From Phycisphaerales bacterium (GTDB lineage: Bacteria; Planctomycetota; Phycisphaerae; Phycisphaerales; UBA1924): 39,239 nt of DNA. Below, one piece after another: positions 32,760-39,239 of the stretch. The position numbers and the translations under genes are program-made. The stretch's first letter is position 1. Every line of letters starts with the position of its first letter. The notes under the pieces are model-generated. The model worked only from the letters and a program-made list of their open reading frames with translations, was not told the DNA's origin and did not search any database. The stretch lies in contig JALHNK010000014.1 of NCBI GenBank assembly GCA_022843565.1, forward strand, positions 1 to 39,239, read 5' to 3'.

Positions 32760-33818
32760 ATGAAGACGAAGACCACGGCACGCGGCGCGTTCACGTTGAT
32801 CGAGCTTCTGGTCGTCATCGCGATCATCGCGCTGCTGATCTCGATCCTGTTGCCGGCGCTGGGCAAGGCTCGTGCGCTCGCGAAGATGGCCAAAGAGTCT
32901 GCGATCGCGCAGCAGCACATGGTGGCGTACCTCGGCTATTCGAGCGACAACAAGGCCGGTGTGTTGCCGGGCAACCTGCCGGAGATGACCAAGCCCGGAA
33001 TGCCTGAGGGCCCGGCTTACGCTGGCGGCGTCATGCCTGGATACACGCATTGGAGCTGGGCGCACACCAACCCTAATCAGTTTCACTTCAAGGTGTACGA
33101 CGACAACAAGCAGTTGATGGAGAACTACGTGACCAAGCGCTGGCCTTGGCGTCTGGCTCCGTATCTCTCGGACAACGTGAAAGGCTTGGTCTTTGACGAG
33201 GCGACGTATCAAGAGGCCCGCAGCTTGCCGCGTTGGATGAACACCGGTAATCCGAACGTTCCGGATTCGTCCAACCCGATGTTCTTCCAGGTGTTTGTGA
33301 GCCGCTATCCGGGGCTTGGATTGAACACGGTGTTCGTCGGCGGCGATTATGAGGCTGGCGCATTCGCCGACTTCAGCGGCCCGACGTCCGGGACCGTCCG
33401 TCTGCGGAAGCGTTTCTATGTGCAGAGAACCGAAGAAGTGAAGAACTCGACGAAGCTGATCGCGTTTGCCTCTGCACAGAACATCTTCTCGACCGGCGCG
33501 CTAACCACCGCAGATACTCGAATCGTCCCGGGCCATCACCGCATCGAGGCACCGAGCGCGATGCGCCCGTGGCACGGGCACGCGGTTCCGACAGGCGAGC
33601 CCACATGGTCGATTACCACGATTCGGGGGCTCGAAAGCGGGCGTCGCCCGCGGGAGTACGGATTCCTCGACTTCCGTCATCAGAAGATGACCGTTGCAGC
33701 GATGATGGACGGCCACGTCGAACCGCTCAAGCACTCCGATGTCACCGACATGCGTCGCTGGGCGAACGATGCGACGACGCCGGGTTGGGCGTTCAACATC
33801 GCGGACTATCGGCAGTAA
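32760..33818 (+). CDS. Pseudopilin-like protein 2 of the tandem set
   Basis: A 352-residue protein. The prepilin signal is [17 protein letters not shown] with cleavage expected before Phe, followed by VVIAIIALLISILLPALGKA. The globular part shares with its paralogue at 34628 the landmarks WSWAHTNPN, PWRLAPYLSDN, GLNTVFVGGDYEAGAFADF, MMDGHVEPL and the C-terminal DMRRWANDATTPGWAF. GGGAG lies about 8 nt before ATG. The nucleotide sequence of the signal region is nearly identical to that of pseudopilin 3, and the rest is divergent. It is followed after 195 nt by a small single-span protein gene. Likely exported or inner-membrane anchored; role unknown. Confidence 0.86.
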   Translation: MKTKTTARGAFTLIELLVVIAIIALLISILLPALGKARALAKMAKESAIAQQHMVAYLGYSSDNKAGVLPGNLPEMTKPGMPEGPAYAGGVMPGYTHWSWAHTNPNQFHFKVYDDNKQLMENYVTKRWPWRLAPYLSDNVKGLVFDEATYQEARSLPRWMNTGNPNVPDSSNPMFFQVFVSRYPGLGLNTVFVGGDYEAGAFADFSGPTSGTVRLRKRFYVQRTEEVKNSTKLIAFASAQNIFSTGALTTADTRIVPGHHRIEAPSAMRPWHGHAVPTGEPTWSITTIRGLESGRRPREYGFLDFRHQKMTVAAMMDGHVEPLKHSDVTDMRRWANDATTPGWAFNIADYRQ

Positions 33819-34002
33819 CGAGTTGTGGCCGTCGCTCGACTTCGCGATTCGTGGCTCATGGATCTCGGGATCTGATTGCGGCTTGGCCTTTGGGCCGAAC
33901 CGACCGGCAGATCTTCGGCCCGGGCTGCTCCAGGTCATCCGCTTGCTGCTGCGGAGTTTGTCGTCCGCGTATTGGGCGCCGCGCCGTTGCACAGTGCCGT
34001 CT

Positions 34003-34008
34003 TACGAT
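34003..34008 (+). promoter_or_regulatory. Putative -10 box of small protein A, leaderless type
   Basis: TACGAT stands 5 nt before ATG 34014, with no Shine-Dalgarno. Confidence 0.4.
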
Positions 34009-34013
34009 TCATC

Positions 34014-34391
34014 ATGAACAACCACGCAAAGCTCGGAATCGCCGCGGTCGGCTTCGTTGCCGCGCTCGTGCTCTTGGTCCTGCAGTTCAGCGGCTCATCG
34101 CGGGCCCCGGTGCCCCCGATGGAGCCGGTGACAGGCTTCATCGCGGACCTGCAACTCACGGCGTCTGAGCGGTTCCTCTTTGTGACCGCCAACGCGGTCG
34201 ATGGCACCGCAGTCTTTGATGGCATCGTTGAGACCAAGGCCGATCTGGACGCGCTCAACGCCAAGATCGCGGCGGTCAACCCGAAGCCGCCCGTGAAGGT
34301 CACGGTGAAGGTCGGCAAGACCCCGGTGCCGATCCCGAAGGTCACGCCGCCGACATCGGCCCCGAAGGCTCCGCCCGCCGCGCCGACGTGA
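34014..34391 (+). CDS. Small single-span membrane protein A (partner of pseudopilin 2)
   Basis: A 125-residue protein. One N-terminal membrane helix (LGIAAVGFVAALVLLVLQF) is followed by an extracytoplasmic domain of about 75 residues and a Pro/Ala-rich tail. The segment FDGIVETKADLDALNAKI, then AAVNPKPPVKVTVKV, aligns with FGPIYKASDATKLKAALDAI, then TPRPPLEYDFVID, of the protein at 35745. The pair is therefore homologous though divergent. No known domain. It may be a periplasmic partner of the pseudopilin (inference from repeated gene order). Confidence 0.72.
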   Translation: MNNHAKLGIAAVGFVAALVLLVLQFSGSSRAPVPPMEPVTGFIADLQLTASERFLFVTANAVDGTAVFDGIVETKADLDALNAKIAAVNPKPPVKVTVKVGKTPVPIPKVTPPTSAPKAPPAAPT

Positions 34392-34463
34392 CCTCGGCCA
34401 GCCAGAGTTCGCGGCCAACGCCATGAGCGGTAGCAAAACCCCCTATATTCCCTCGACTCGGGT

Positions 34464-34731
34464 AAGTTCCAAGGCTTTTTCTCAGCGTATCTGTGCATAA
34501 TCACCCGATTTCTGGTACACTTTAAGGTAGTCGCCCGCGATTCTCGCGTTGGCGAAGAGTGGCGGACATCGCCCGTTCTGGGCAAGACCCGCTGACACAC
34601 GTCCGATTCCCATAGGGAGTTTGCAGAATGAAGACGAAGACCACGGCACGCGGCGCGTTCACATTGATCGAGCTTTTGGTCGTCATCGCGATCATCGCGC
34701 TGCTGATCTCGATCCTGTTGCCGGCACTGGG
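34464..34731 (+). repeat. Shared promoter-leader-signal block, copy 2
   Basis: Counterpart of 32595-32863. It includes TGGTACACT, the same three possible stems, GGGAG and the same first 34 or so codons. Upstream of the block and beyond codon 35 the two loci differ. Confidence 0.9.
34528..34627 (+). ncRNA. Candidate structured 5' leader of pseudopilin 3
   Basis: P1 34531-34555 (TCGCC-CGCGA-TTC-TCGCG-TT-GGCGA), P2 34561-34573 (GGCGG-ACA-TCGCC) and P3 34570-34583 (GCCC-GTTCT-GGGC). P1 is one base pair stronger here than in copy 1, and P3 is one pair shorter. GGGAG at about 34615 is the ribosome site. Confidence 0.45.
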
Positions 34732-35653
34732 CCGCGCTCGGCAGCTTGCACGCCTCACACGAGACAGCCTCTCGGGCCGCCAGCTCGCCGTGGCGTCAGC
34801 AACGTACTCATCGTCGAACAAGGAAGTCGTCATTCCGGGCTATTCGCACTGGAACTGGGCGCACGGCCCGAACCGCAAGATTCAGCTCTTCACGCACGAT
34901 GAGCATCGCACGTACATGGAAGGCACGGGCATGAAGCCGTGGGGCTGGCGTTTGTCGATTTACACCGACTTCAACACGCAGTTGCTGACGCTCGATCCGA
35001 CGCTGTTTGAAGAGATCTCTCGTGCCCCTCGCTATGTGAACCCCGGTGGTCTGCGGTGGGGTGATCCCGCGAACGACCCGGGCTCGCAACACCAGCAGTA
35101 CAAGCGGAACTGGAACACTTCGTTCGGCATGAACACCGCGTTCGTCGGCGGGGACTTTGAGCGTGGCGCGTTCAGCGATTGGTACGGGCCGTCCGATTCC
35201 CGCTTCTGGAGTTCTTCATCAGGCATGCCCCTGTACAAGAAGAAGTTCTGGCTCTCTCGCACATCAGACCCGCACAACTCGTCGAAGCTGATGCAGTTCA
35301 TGACCGCACGCGGCACGCTCGCCGGCGACTCCAAGGTCGTCCCGGGCATGTTCCGCCTCGAGGCCCCGAGCTCGATGCGCGACCGCACGTCACTCTCAAC
35401 GGTCAACTGGGCGATCACCGCGCGGCGCGCGTGGGACCCGACCCAGACGCCGATCACGTACGGCAACGTGGACTTCCGCTACATCGGCAACGTGTCGATC
35501 GCGATCATGACCGACGGTCACGCGGAGTCGCTCAAGCTTGACCAGGTCTTGGACATGCAGCGCTGGAGCAAGGACGCGACGAACCCCGACTGGGTTTGGA
35601 ACGCCGCGCCCTACCTGTCAGGCCGCACTTCGACGCCGCCCGCTGGCGGCTAA
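34628..35653 (+). CDS. Pseudopilin-like protein 3 of the tandem set
   Basis: A 341-residue paralogue of the protein at 32760. The same signal [17 protein letters not shown] is followed by VVIAIIALLISILLPALGRA. Shared landmarks are HWNWAHGPN, WGWRLSIYTDFN, GMNTAFVGGDFERGAFSDW, IMTDGHAESL and the end DMQRWSKDATNPDWVW. Between landmarks the sequences differ widely, which suggests changed ligand surfaces. GGGAG lies before the ATG. The stop is followed by a clear intrinsic terminator at 35680-35710 and then the second small single-span protein, which has its own promoter. Function unknown. Confidence 0.87.
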   Translation: MKTKTTARGAFTLIELLVVIAIIALLISILLPALGRARQLARLTRDSLSGRQLAVASATYSSSNKEVVIPGYSHWNWAHGPNRKIQLFTHDEHRTYMEGTGMKPWGWRLSIYTDFNTQLLTLDPTLFEEISRAPRYVNPGGLRWGDPANDPGSQHQQYKRNWNTSFGMNTAFVGGDFERGAFSDWYGPSDSRFWSSSSGMPLYKKKFWLSRTSDPHNSSKLMQFMTARGTLAGDSKVVPGMFRLEAPSSMRDRTSLSTVNWAITARRAWDPTQTPITYGNVDFRYIGNVSIAIMTDGHAESLKLDQVLDMQRWSKDATNPDWVWNAAPYLSGRTSTPPAGG

Positions 35654-35679
35654 TCCAACGATTGAGTTCGAACCACTCG

Positions 35680-35710
35680 ACGACCCGCGCCGCCGCGGGT
35701 CGTTTTCTTT
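35680..35710 (+). terminator. Intrinsic terminator after pseudopilin 3
   Basis: A 10-bp perfect stem (ACGACCCGCG/CGCGGGTCGT, CCGC loop) followed by TTTCTTT. The last T residues form the start of the next gene's -35 TTGACG. Confidence 0.9.
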
Positions 35711-35738
35711 GACGACACCTCGGGCCCTCCGCTAGGCT
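35709..35738 (+). promoter_or_regulatory. Promoter of small protein B, leaderless type
   Basis: TTGACG (35709-35714), an 18-bp spacer, and TAGGCT (35733-35738), with only 6 nt to the ATG. The -35 overlaps the T tract of the preceding terminator. Confidence 0.65.
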
Positions 35739-35744
35739 TATGCC

Positions 35745-36104
35745 ATGATCACTTCTCGCGGCAACGACGCAGCAGACTCGAAACGAAAGCTGATCACCCT
35801 CGGCGCGGTGGTCACGCTTGTGCTCTGCACCACCTGGCTCTTGGTCTATCTGCTGTTCTTTGGCCGCGCGCCGCAAGCAGTGGTGCCGCAGGAGTTCACG
35901 GACTTCGTGAGCAAGGCGATGCCGATTGTGCAAGCGGGACCGTACACGGGCGTGCAGTTTGAGTACGACCAAGAAGGGAAGAAGATCAAGGTCTTCGGAC
36001 CGATCTACAAAGCCAGCGACGCGACGAAGCTGAAAGCCGCGCTGGACGCGATCACGCCCAGACCGCCGCTGGAGTACGACTTTGTGATCGACAAGAACAA
36101 CTGA
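35745..36104 (+). CDS. Small single-span membrane protein B (partner of pseudopilin 3)
   Basis: A 119-residue protein. A short cytoplasmic N-terminus is followed by one membrane helix (LGAVVTLVLCTTWLLVYLLFF) and a domain of about 75 residues (FTDFVSKAMPIVQAGPYTGV, FGPIYKASDATKLKAALDAI). It shares layout and C-terminal sequence with protein A at 34014 and occupies the same place after a paralogous pseudopilin, so the pair was probably duplicated together. No known domain. The promoter geometry predicts that translation starts at the first base of the mRNA. Confidence 0.75.
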   Translation: MITSRGNDAADSKRKLITLGAVVTLVLCTTWLLVYLLFFGRAPQAVVPQEFTDFVSKAMPIVQAGPYTGVQFEYDQEGKKIKVFGPIYKASDATKLKAALDAITPRPPLEYDFVIDKNN

Positions 36105-36166
36105 GGCGACCGGAGCCACGCCGCGATCGGCGTGCCGGGCGCCGCATCGCACGAGCCCCAAAGAAT

Positions 36167-36188
36167 ACAGCCCGCAAACGCGGGCTGT
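36167..36188. terminator. Bidirectional hairpin between small protein B and tRNA-Ser
   Basis: A 9-bp perfect stem ACAGCCCGC/GCGGGCTGT with AAAC loop. T-rich sequence flanks both sides (TTTCT on plus, ATTCTTT on minus). Confidence 0.75.
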
Positions 36189-36197
36189 TTCTGTAAG

Positions 36198-36284
36198 CGG
36201 AGAGGAGGAGATTCGAACTCCTGATACGGTTGCCCGTATACGCGATTTCCAATCGCGTTCCTTCAGCCTCTCGGACACCTCTCC
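36198..36284 (-). tRNA. tRNA-Ser (anticodon GGA)
   Basis: An 87-nt class II tRNA. The acceptor stem is GGAGAGG/CCTCTCC with discriminator G, the anticodon stem CGCGA/TCGCG encloses TTGGAAA (anticodon GGA, reading UCC/UCU), the variable arm ATACGGGCAACCGTAT is long, and the T loop is TTCGAAT. No CCA is encoded. A hairpin that could end its transcript is at 36167-36188. Confidence 0.95.
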
Positions 36285-36423
36285 GGCTGGGGCGGGAGTT
36301 TAGTTCGCCCGTGAGGCCGGGGCAATGCGGCTCTGGCCGATCGGCTGAGGTTCGCAGATCCGCGCGATCGTCCGCACGCCGGCAAAGTGCCGGAATGAAG
36401 GAGACGGCGCGTCGCTCTTCCAG

Positions 36424-36429
36424 TACGCT
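36424..36429 (+). promoter_or_regulatory. Putative -10 box, leaderless type
   Basis: TACGCT stands 6 nt before ATG 36436. A weak GAGACG lies 17 bp upstream (36401-36406). Confidence 0.4.
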
Positions 36430-36435
36430 CTGGGC

Positions 36436-36879
36436 ATGTCTGACCAATCGCCGCAGTCGCCATCAGACCAATCGCCCCCCTCTGAATCGCTGTTCGGCGT
36501 ACCGCCGCCGGCGCCGCCATCGCCACGGTCGCGGGCCGCGCCGGGGGGCACCGGGGGCGCGGGCGCGACCAACCCGATGGACTACCAGACCGCGGCGGAC
36601 GTTGTCGGCTTCGTTCCGAACATCCGCAAAAACGACAACATCTTCCAGATCATCTGTGTCACCATCACAAGCCTGGCCGGCCTGATCGCGGGACCGTTCG
36701 TGATCACCGCCAAGGACATCCCGCTGCTGGTGGTCTTGGTCATTGGCGCGACCGTCGGCTTCATCATTGGCGGCGTGCTGAGCGGGGCTTTGCTGATGAT
36801 CCTGGGCTGGATCCGCTTCGCGAACAAGATTGAGGACGCGAGCACCGCCCGCGATGCGGCGCGTGATCGGGCGGGGTGA
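36436..36879 (+). CDS. Hypothetical membrane protein
   Basis: A 147-residue protein of unknown function. A Ser/Pro-rich disordered N-terminus (about 1-45) is followed by a short conserved-looking segment (YQTAADVVGFVPNIRKNDN) and two membrane helices (FQIICVTITSLAGLIAGPFV and LLVVLVIGATVGFIIGGVL plus GALLMILGWIRF). A charged C-terminal tail closes it. No family recognised. The start is supported by the TACGCT box 6 nt upstream. Confidence 0.7.
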   Translation: MSDQSPQSPSDQSPPSESLFGVPPPAPPSPRSRAAPGGTGGAGATNPMDYQTAADVVGFVPNIRKNDNIFQIICVTITSLAGLIAGPFVITAKDIPLLVVLVIGATVGFIIGGVLSGALLMILGWIRFANKIEDASTARDAARDRAG

Positions 36880-36932
36880 GTTCGCCCGACGACTCGCGGG
36901 TGTACTTGTGACGACGAGTATCTTGCAGGCCT

Positions 36933-37005
36933 GCCCCCTCCGCCGCGAGGCGCGGCACCTCCCCCGGTGGGAACCGGGGGAGGGTGGTAGGAACCGTGGG
37001 AGGGT
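36933..37005. repeat. Interspersed GC-rich palindromic element, copy B
   Basis: Inverted copy of the element at 3275-3328 (matching part 36933-36986). It overlaps a direct duplication of 20 bases: GGTGGGAACCGGGGGAGGGT at 36966-36985 and GGTAGGAACCGTGGGAGGGT at 36986-37005. It lies between convergent genes. Confidence 0.8.
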
Positions 37006-37022
37006 GGGAGCGGGTGACTTGC

Positions 37023-38336
37023 TCAGAGCCCGTCGCGGAGGAAGTACTGCATCAGCTCGTGGCCCTCGGCGAGGTGGATGGGGCTGGCGTTGCACGCGGG
37101 TTCGTCGTAGGTGCTTGCACCCGTGGGGGCGATGCCTGTGCCCGCGATGACCACCGGGACTGGCGTTGCGTCGTGCTTGCGGGTGCTCACCAGCGTGTAG
37201 TGGTCGGGCAGGATCATCACGCGCCAGCGATCGAACTGCTGAAGCTTCGCGAGCACCGGGCGCACCACGTGCTCATCGATCGCCTCGATCGCGGCGACCT
37301 TGGTCTTCCAATCGCCCTGATGGCTGCTCTCGTCCGAGCTCTCGACGTGGCAGCAGATCAGGTCCAGCCGATCGAGGCCGCGGACGGTGTGCTCGCCCTG
37401 CGCGGCGTAGTCGGTGTCGTGATAACTTGTGACGCCGGGAACATCGAGGCGTTCCCAACCGATGAGGCGCGCGATGCCCGCGAGCAGATCGACCGCGGTG
37501 ATCATGCCGCCACGCACGCCGAATCGCTGCTGGAAGTTGGGCATCGCGGGCTTGGTGCCCTGGCCCCAGATCCATGCGAGGTTGCCGGGGCGCTTGCCGG
37601 CGCGCACGCGAGCGAGGTTGATCGGGTGATTGGCGAGGACGGAGGCGGAGGACTCGATGAGCGCTCGAAGGGCCGCGGCGGCTTCTTCGGCGCGTGCGGT
37701 GTCGGCGGTCGCACTCGTCGCGCCGCCCGCCGTACCGGAAGCAGCGGCCGCGCCGCTTCCCGTGAGCTTGCTCTTTGGCAGATGCACGCCCCACTCCTCG
37801 CCGGGCACCTCGTGCGGCGGCGTGGTTTGCACGTTGGCGTACGTGCGGCCGGAGCCGTCGGTCATGCTGGAGCGGTAGGAGACGCCGTGCTTGAGGTTGA
37901 GCTTTGATGCGAGGTTTGGCTCGACCGTTCGCCAGTGCGTGAGCAGATCGGCGAACAACGTCTGCGCCTCGGCATCGCTGATCGCGCCGGCGGAATGATC
38001 AAGCATCTTGCCACCCGCCGCCTTTTCGCCGCTGACGGTCACGAGGTTGACGCGGAAGATCCAGTCGTGATCGCCGACGGCCATGTTGACCGCCGCGGCT
38101 TCGAGGGGCGCTCGCCCGGTGTGGTAGACGCGCGGGTCGTAGCCGAGCAGGTCCATCGTGCAGACATCGGAGCCCGCGCCAAAGCCCGGCGGCGTGGTCT
38201 TGGCGGTCAGCAAGCGCCCGGCGCGCGCGACGGCGTCCATGTGCGGCGTGCGAGCCGCTTGGAGCGGCGTCCGCCCGCCGAGTTCAGGCAAGGACAGGTC
38301 GCCCGCGCCGTCCGCGATGATGATGGCGTACTTCAC
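37023..38336 (-). CDS. apgM: Cofactor-independent phosphoglycerate mutase, archaeal-type (ApgM)
   Basis: A 437-residue enzyme interconverting 3- and 2-phosphoglycerate. The N-terminus MKYAIIIADGAGDLSLPELG carries the first metal Asp. GAGSDVCTMDLLGYDP holds the catalytic Ser (S56), HVESSDESSHQGD holds further ligands, and LPDHYTLVSTRKHDATPVPV closes the alkaline-phosphatase-like metal site. These features match the ApgM/aPGAM family rather than GpmI. A low-complexity Ala/Gly insert lies near 185-205. Translation starts at GTG with GAGGA about 7 nt upstream. It lies 18 nt after the aminotransferase gene on the same strand, so the two are likely co-transcribed. Confidence 0.93.
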   Translation of the reverse strand: MKYAIIIADGAGDLSLPELGGRTPLQAARTPHMDAVARAGRLLTAKTTPPGFGAGSDVCTMDLLGYDPRVYHTGRAPLEAAAVNMAVGDHDWIFRVNLVTVSGEKAAGGKMLDHSAGAISDAEAQTLFADLLTHWRTVEPNLASKLNLKHGVSYRSSMTDGSGRTYANVQTTPPHEVPGEEWGVHLPKSKLTGSGAAAASGTAGGATSATADTARAEEAAAALRALIESSASVLANHPINLARVRAGKRPGNLAWIWGQGTKPAMPNFQQRFGVRGGMITAVDLLAGIARLIGWERLDVPGVTSYHDTDYAAQGEHTVRGLDRLDLICCHVESSDESSHQGDWKTKVAAIEAIDEHVVRPVLAKLQQFDRWRVMILPDHYTLVSTRKHDATPVPVVIAGTGIAPTGASTYDEPACNASPIHLAEGHELMQYFLRDGL

Positions 38337-38354
38337 GCGTCGTCCTCGCTGCGC

Positions 38355-39239
38355 TCAGACCTTCGCCAGCCCGCGCTCCACGCACTCAAACACGCGGCCC
38401 CAGTCCTTCTCATCGAAGACCGGCAGCGGCGGGAGCATGCGGACGTGGTACGGGCCGTGGCCGCAGTAGAAGACGATGACGCCCTCGTCAAACAGGGTCT
38501 TGCAGGCCTTGTTGACCTTGTCCTTGTCGCCGCCGAAGGGTGTGAAACGCATCATGCCGCCGACGCCCCCGACCAAATCGCCGAGCTCGCCATACTTGCC
38601 CGCGGCGGGGAACCACTCGGGGTGCTTGGCGATGAGCGCCCGGACGTGCTCGCTGAAGGCCTTGTGCTGGCGTGCGAACTTGCCTTCGGGGCCGTAGTAG
38701 CCGTTGGCGGGGTCGGCGAGGCGGTTGAGGACCTGCGTGCCGGTGGCGAACTGGGTGCCGCCGCTGACGAAGGTGCCGCTGAGCAGGCCGGGGCCGGGGT
38801 TGTAATCGCGGGTGAACATCGTGGCGCAGACCTGCGTCATCTTGCCGACGCAGAAGACGTCCACGTAATCGCCCAGGTCAAAGTACTCGTACGCGAACAT
38901 CTGCGGCGAGCGCCCGAAGGTCTGGATCTCGTCATCCCAGACCGCGATGTTGTTGGCCTTGCAGACGTCCATCAGGGCCTTGAAGTAGTCGCGCGTGCCG
39001 ACGTTGAAGCCGCCCTCGCCCTGCATGAGCTCGAAGATGAAGCAGGCGTGCTGCTTGGGGTACCGCTCGATGTACTGGTTCAGGTGCGAGACGCACATAT
39101 CGATGAACCGCGTCTCGCCCATGCGCTGGGCCATCAGCGGGTCATAGAACGGCATGTAGTCCACCTGCGTGCTGAGCGGGATGCCCACGCGATTGGCCGC
39201 GGCGTCGCCGATCTGGCTCATCGTCACGCTGCGGCCCAT
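38355..39239 (-). CDS. Class III PLP-dependent aminotransferase (5' end cut by window edge)
   Basis: 294 residues of a fold-type I aminotransferase, reading in from the right edge. Landmarks of the acetylornithine/ornithine aminotransferase class are FELMQGEGGFNVG, then VWDDEIQTFGRSPQMFAYEY with the PLP-binding Asp-Glu pair, then DVFCVGKMTQVCATMF with the Schiff-base Lys, and the late GTFVSGGTQFATG. The N-terminal part is missing, so the family's usual 400-450 residues are not all visible, and the substrate cannot be fixed. It precedes apgM by 18 nt. Confidence 0.85.
   Translation of the reverse strand: MGRSVTMSQIGDAAANRVGIPLSTQVDYMPFYDPLMAQRMGETRFIDMCVSHLNQYIERYPKQHACFIFELMQGEGGFNVGTRDYFKALMDVCKANNIAVWDDEIQTFGRSPQMFAYEYFDLGDYVDVFCVGKMTQVCATMFTRDYNPGPGLLSGTFVSGGTQFATGTQVLNRLADPANGYYGPEGKFARQHKAFSEHVRALIAKHPEWFPAAGKYGELGDLVGGVGGMMRFTPFGGDKDKVNKACKTLFDEGVIVFYCGHGPYHVRMLPPLPVFDEKDWGRVFECVERGLAKV

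Larger units (their letters stand above)
32595..32863 (+). repeat. Shared promoter-leader-signal block, copy 1
   Basis: Upstream DNA and the first 104 coding bases of pseudopilin 2 match 34464-34731 in front of pseudopilin 3. In the coding part 101 of 104 bases agree and all three differences are synonymous (ACG/ACA, CTG/TTG, GCG/GCA). Similarity then drops sharply. Confidence 0.9.

Noticed and set aside
30061-36104. Pseudopilin cluster considered as a type II secretion or type IV pilus operon
   Set aside because: No assembly ATPase, inner-membrane platform, secretin or prepilin peptidase gene is nearby.

Overview
The window looks like a chromosomal segment of a planctomycete, most likely of the class Phycisphaerae (inference). 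The evidence is high GC, several pseudopilin-like proteins with the [14 protein letters not shown]-terminus, a secreted protein ending in degenerate dockerin-like GVTEGDYN repeats, a Rho factor with a long Gly-rich N-terminal insert, a kinase with a TIM-like N-terminal helical domain, and ECF sigma/anti-sigma pairs. Most genes are ordinary housekeeping genes. There is no phage, transposase, CRISPR array or rRNA.

Layout. 1-4.5 kb: the end of an M20-type peptidase, an MBL-fold hydrolase (minus), a lipoyl E2 acyltransferase and flavin-dependent thymidylate synthase ThyX. 4.9-7.6 kb: a membrane-anchored Ser/Thr kinase and infC, which appears to start at AUC and ends in a strong hairpin. 7.75-9.4 kb: a minus-strand copper-type operon made of a degenerate HMA protein, CsoR, and three tiny envelope proteins (DUF3309, DUF1328, entericidin-like). 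Its promoter carries two CsoR-like boxes. 9.7-11.9 kb: a secreted glycosidase-like protein with a poly-Gly tail. 12-16 kb (minus): a MacB-type permease, SSB, a zinc-ribbon membrane protein and a DUF444/YeaH protein. 16.3-20.3 kb: a three-gene operon (small membrane protein, large TPR protein, flippase-like membrane protein). 20.3-27.2 kb (minus): rho, coaE, a bPH2 membrane protein, hpt, a membrane protein, ppa and a pseudopilin. 27.5-30 kb: ECF sigma, anti-sigma and asd. 30-36.1 kb: a dockerin-like secreted protein (minus) and three tandem pseudopilin-like genes. Two of these share a near-identical promoter, leader and signal-peptide block, and each is followed by a related small single-span protein. 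36.2-39.2 kb: tRNA-Ser(GGA), a small membrane protein, apgM and a class III aminotransferase cut by the right edge.

Three window-wide patterns stand out. First, about eleven genes have a TANNNT -10 box only 5-8 nt before the start codon and no Shine-Dalgarno, which predicts leaderless mRNAs. Second, many spacers contain short degenerate heptanucleotide tandem arrays, with a different heptamer at each site. Third, long poly-glycine tracts occur in three unrelated proteins. The most unusual locus is the pair of pseudopilin cassettes with a conserved, potentially switch-like 5' leader. No gene order here matches a defence or secondary-metabolism system that I recognise.
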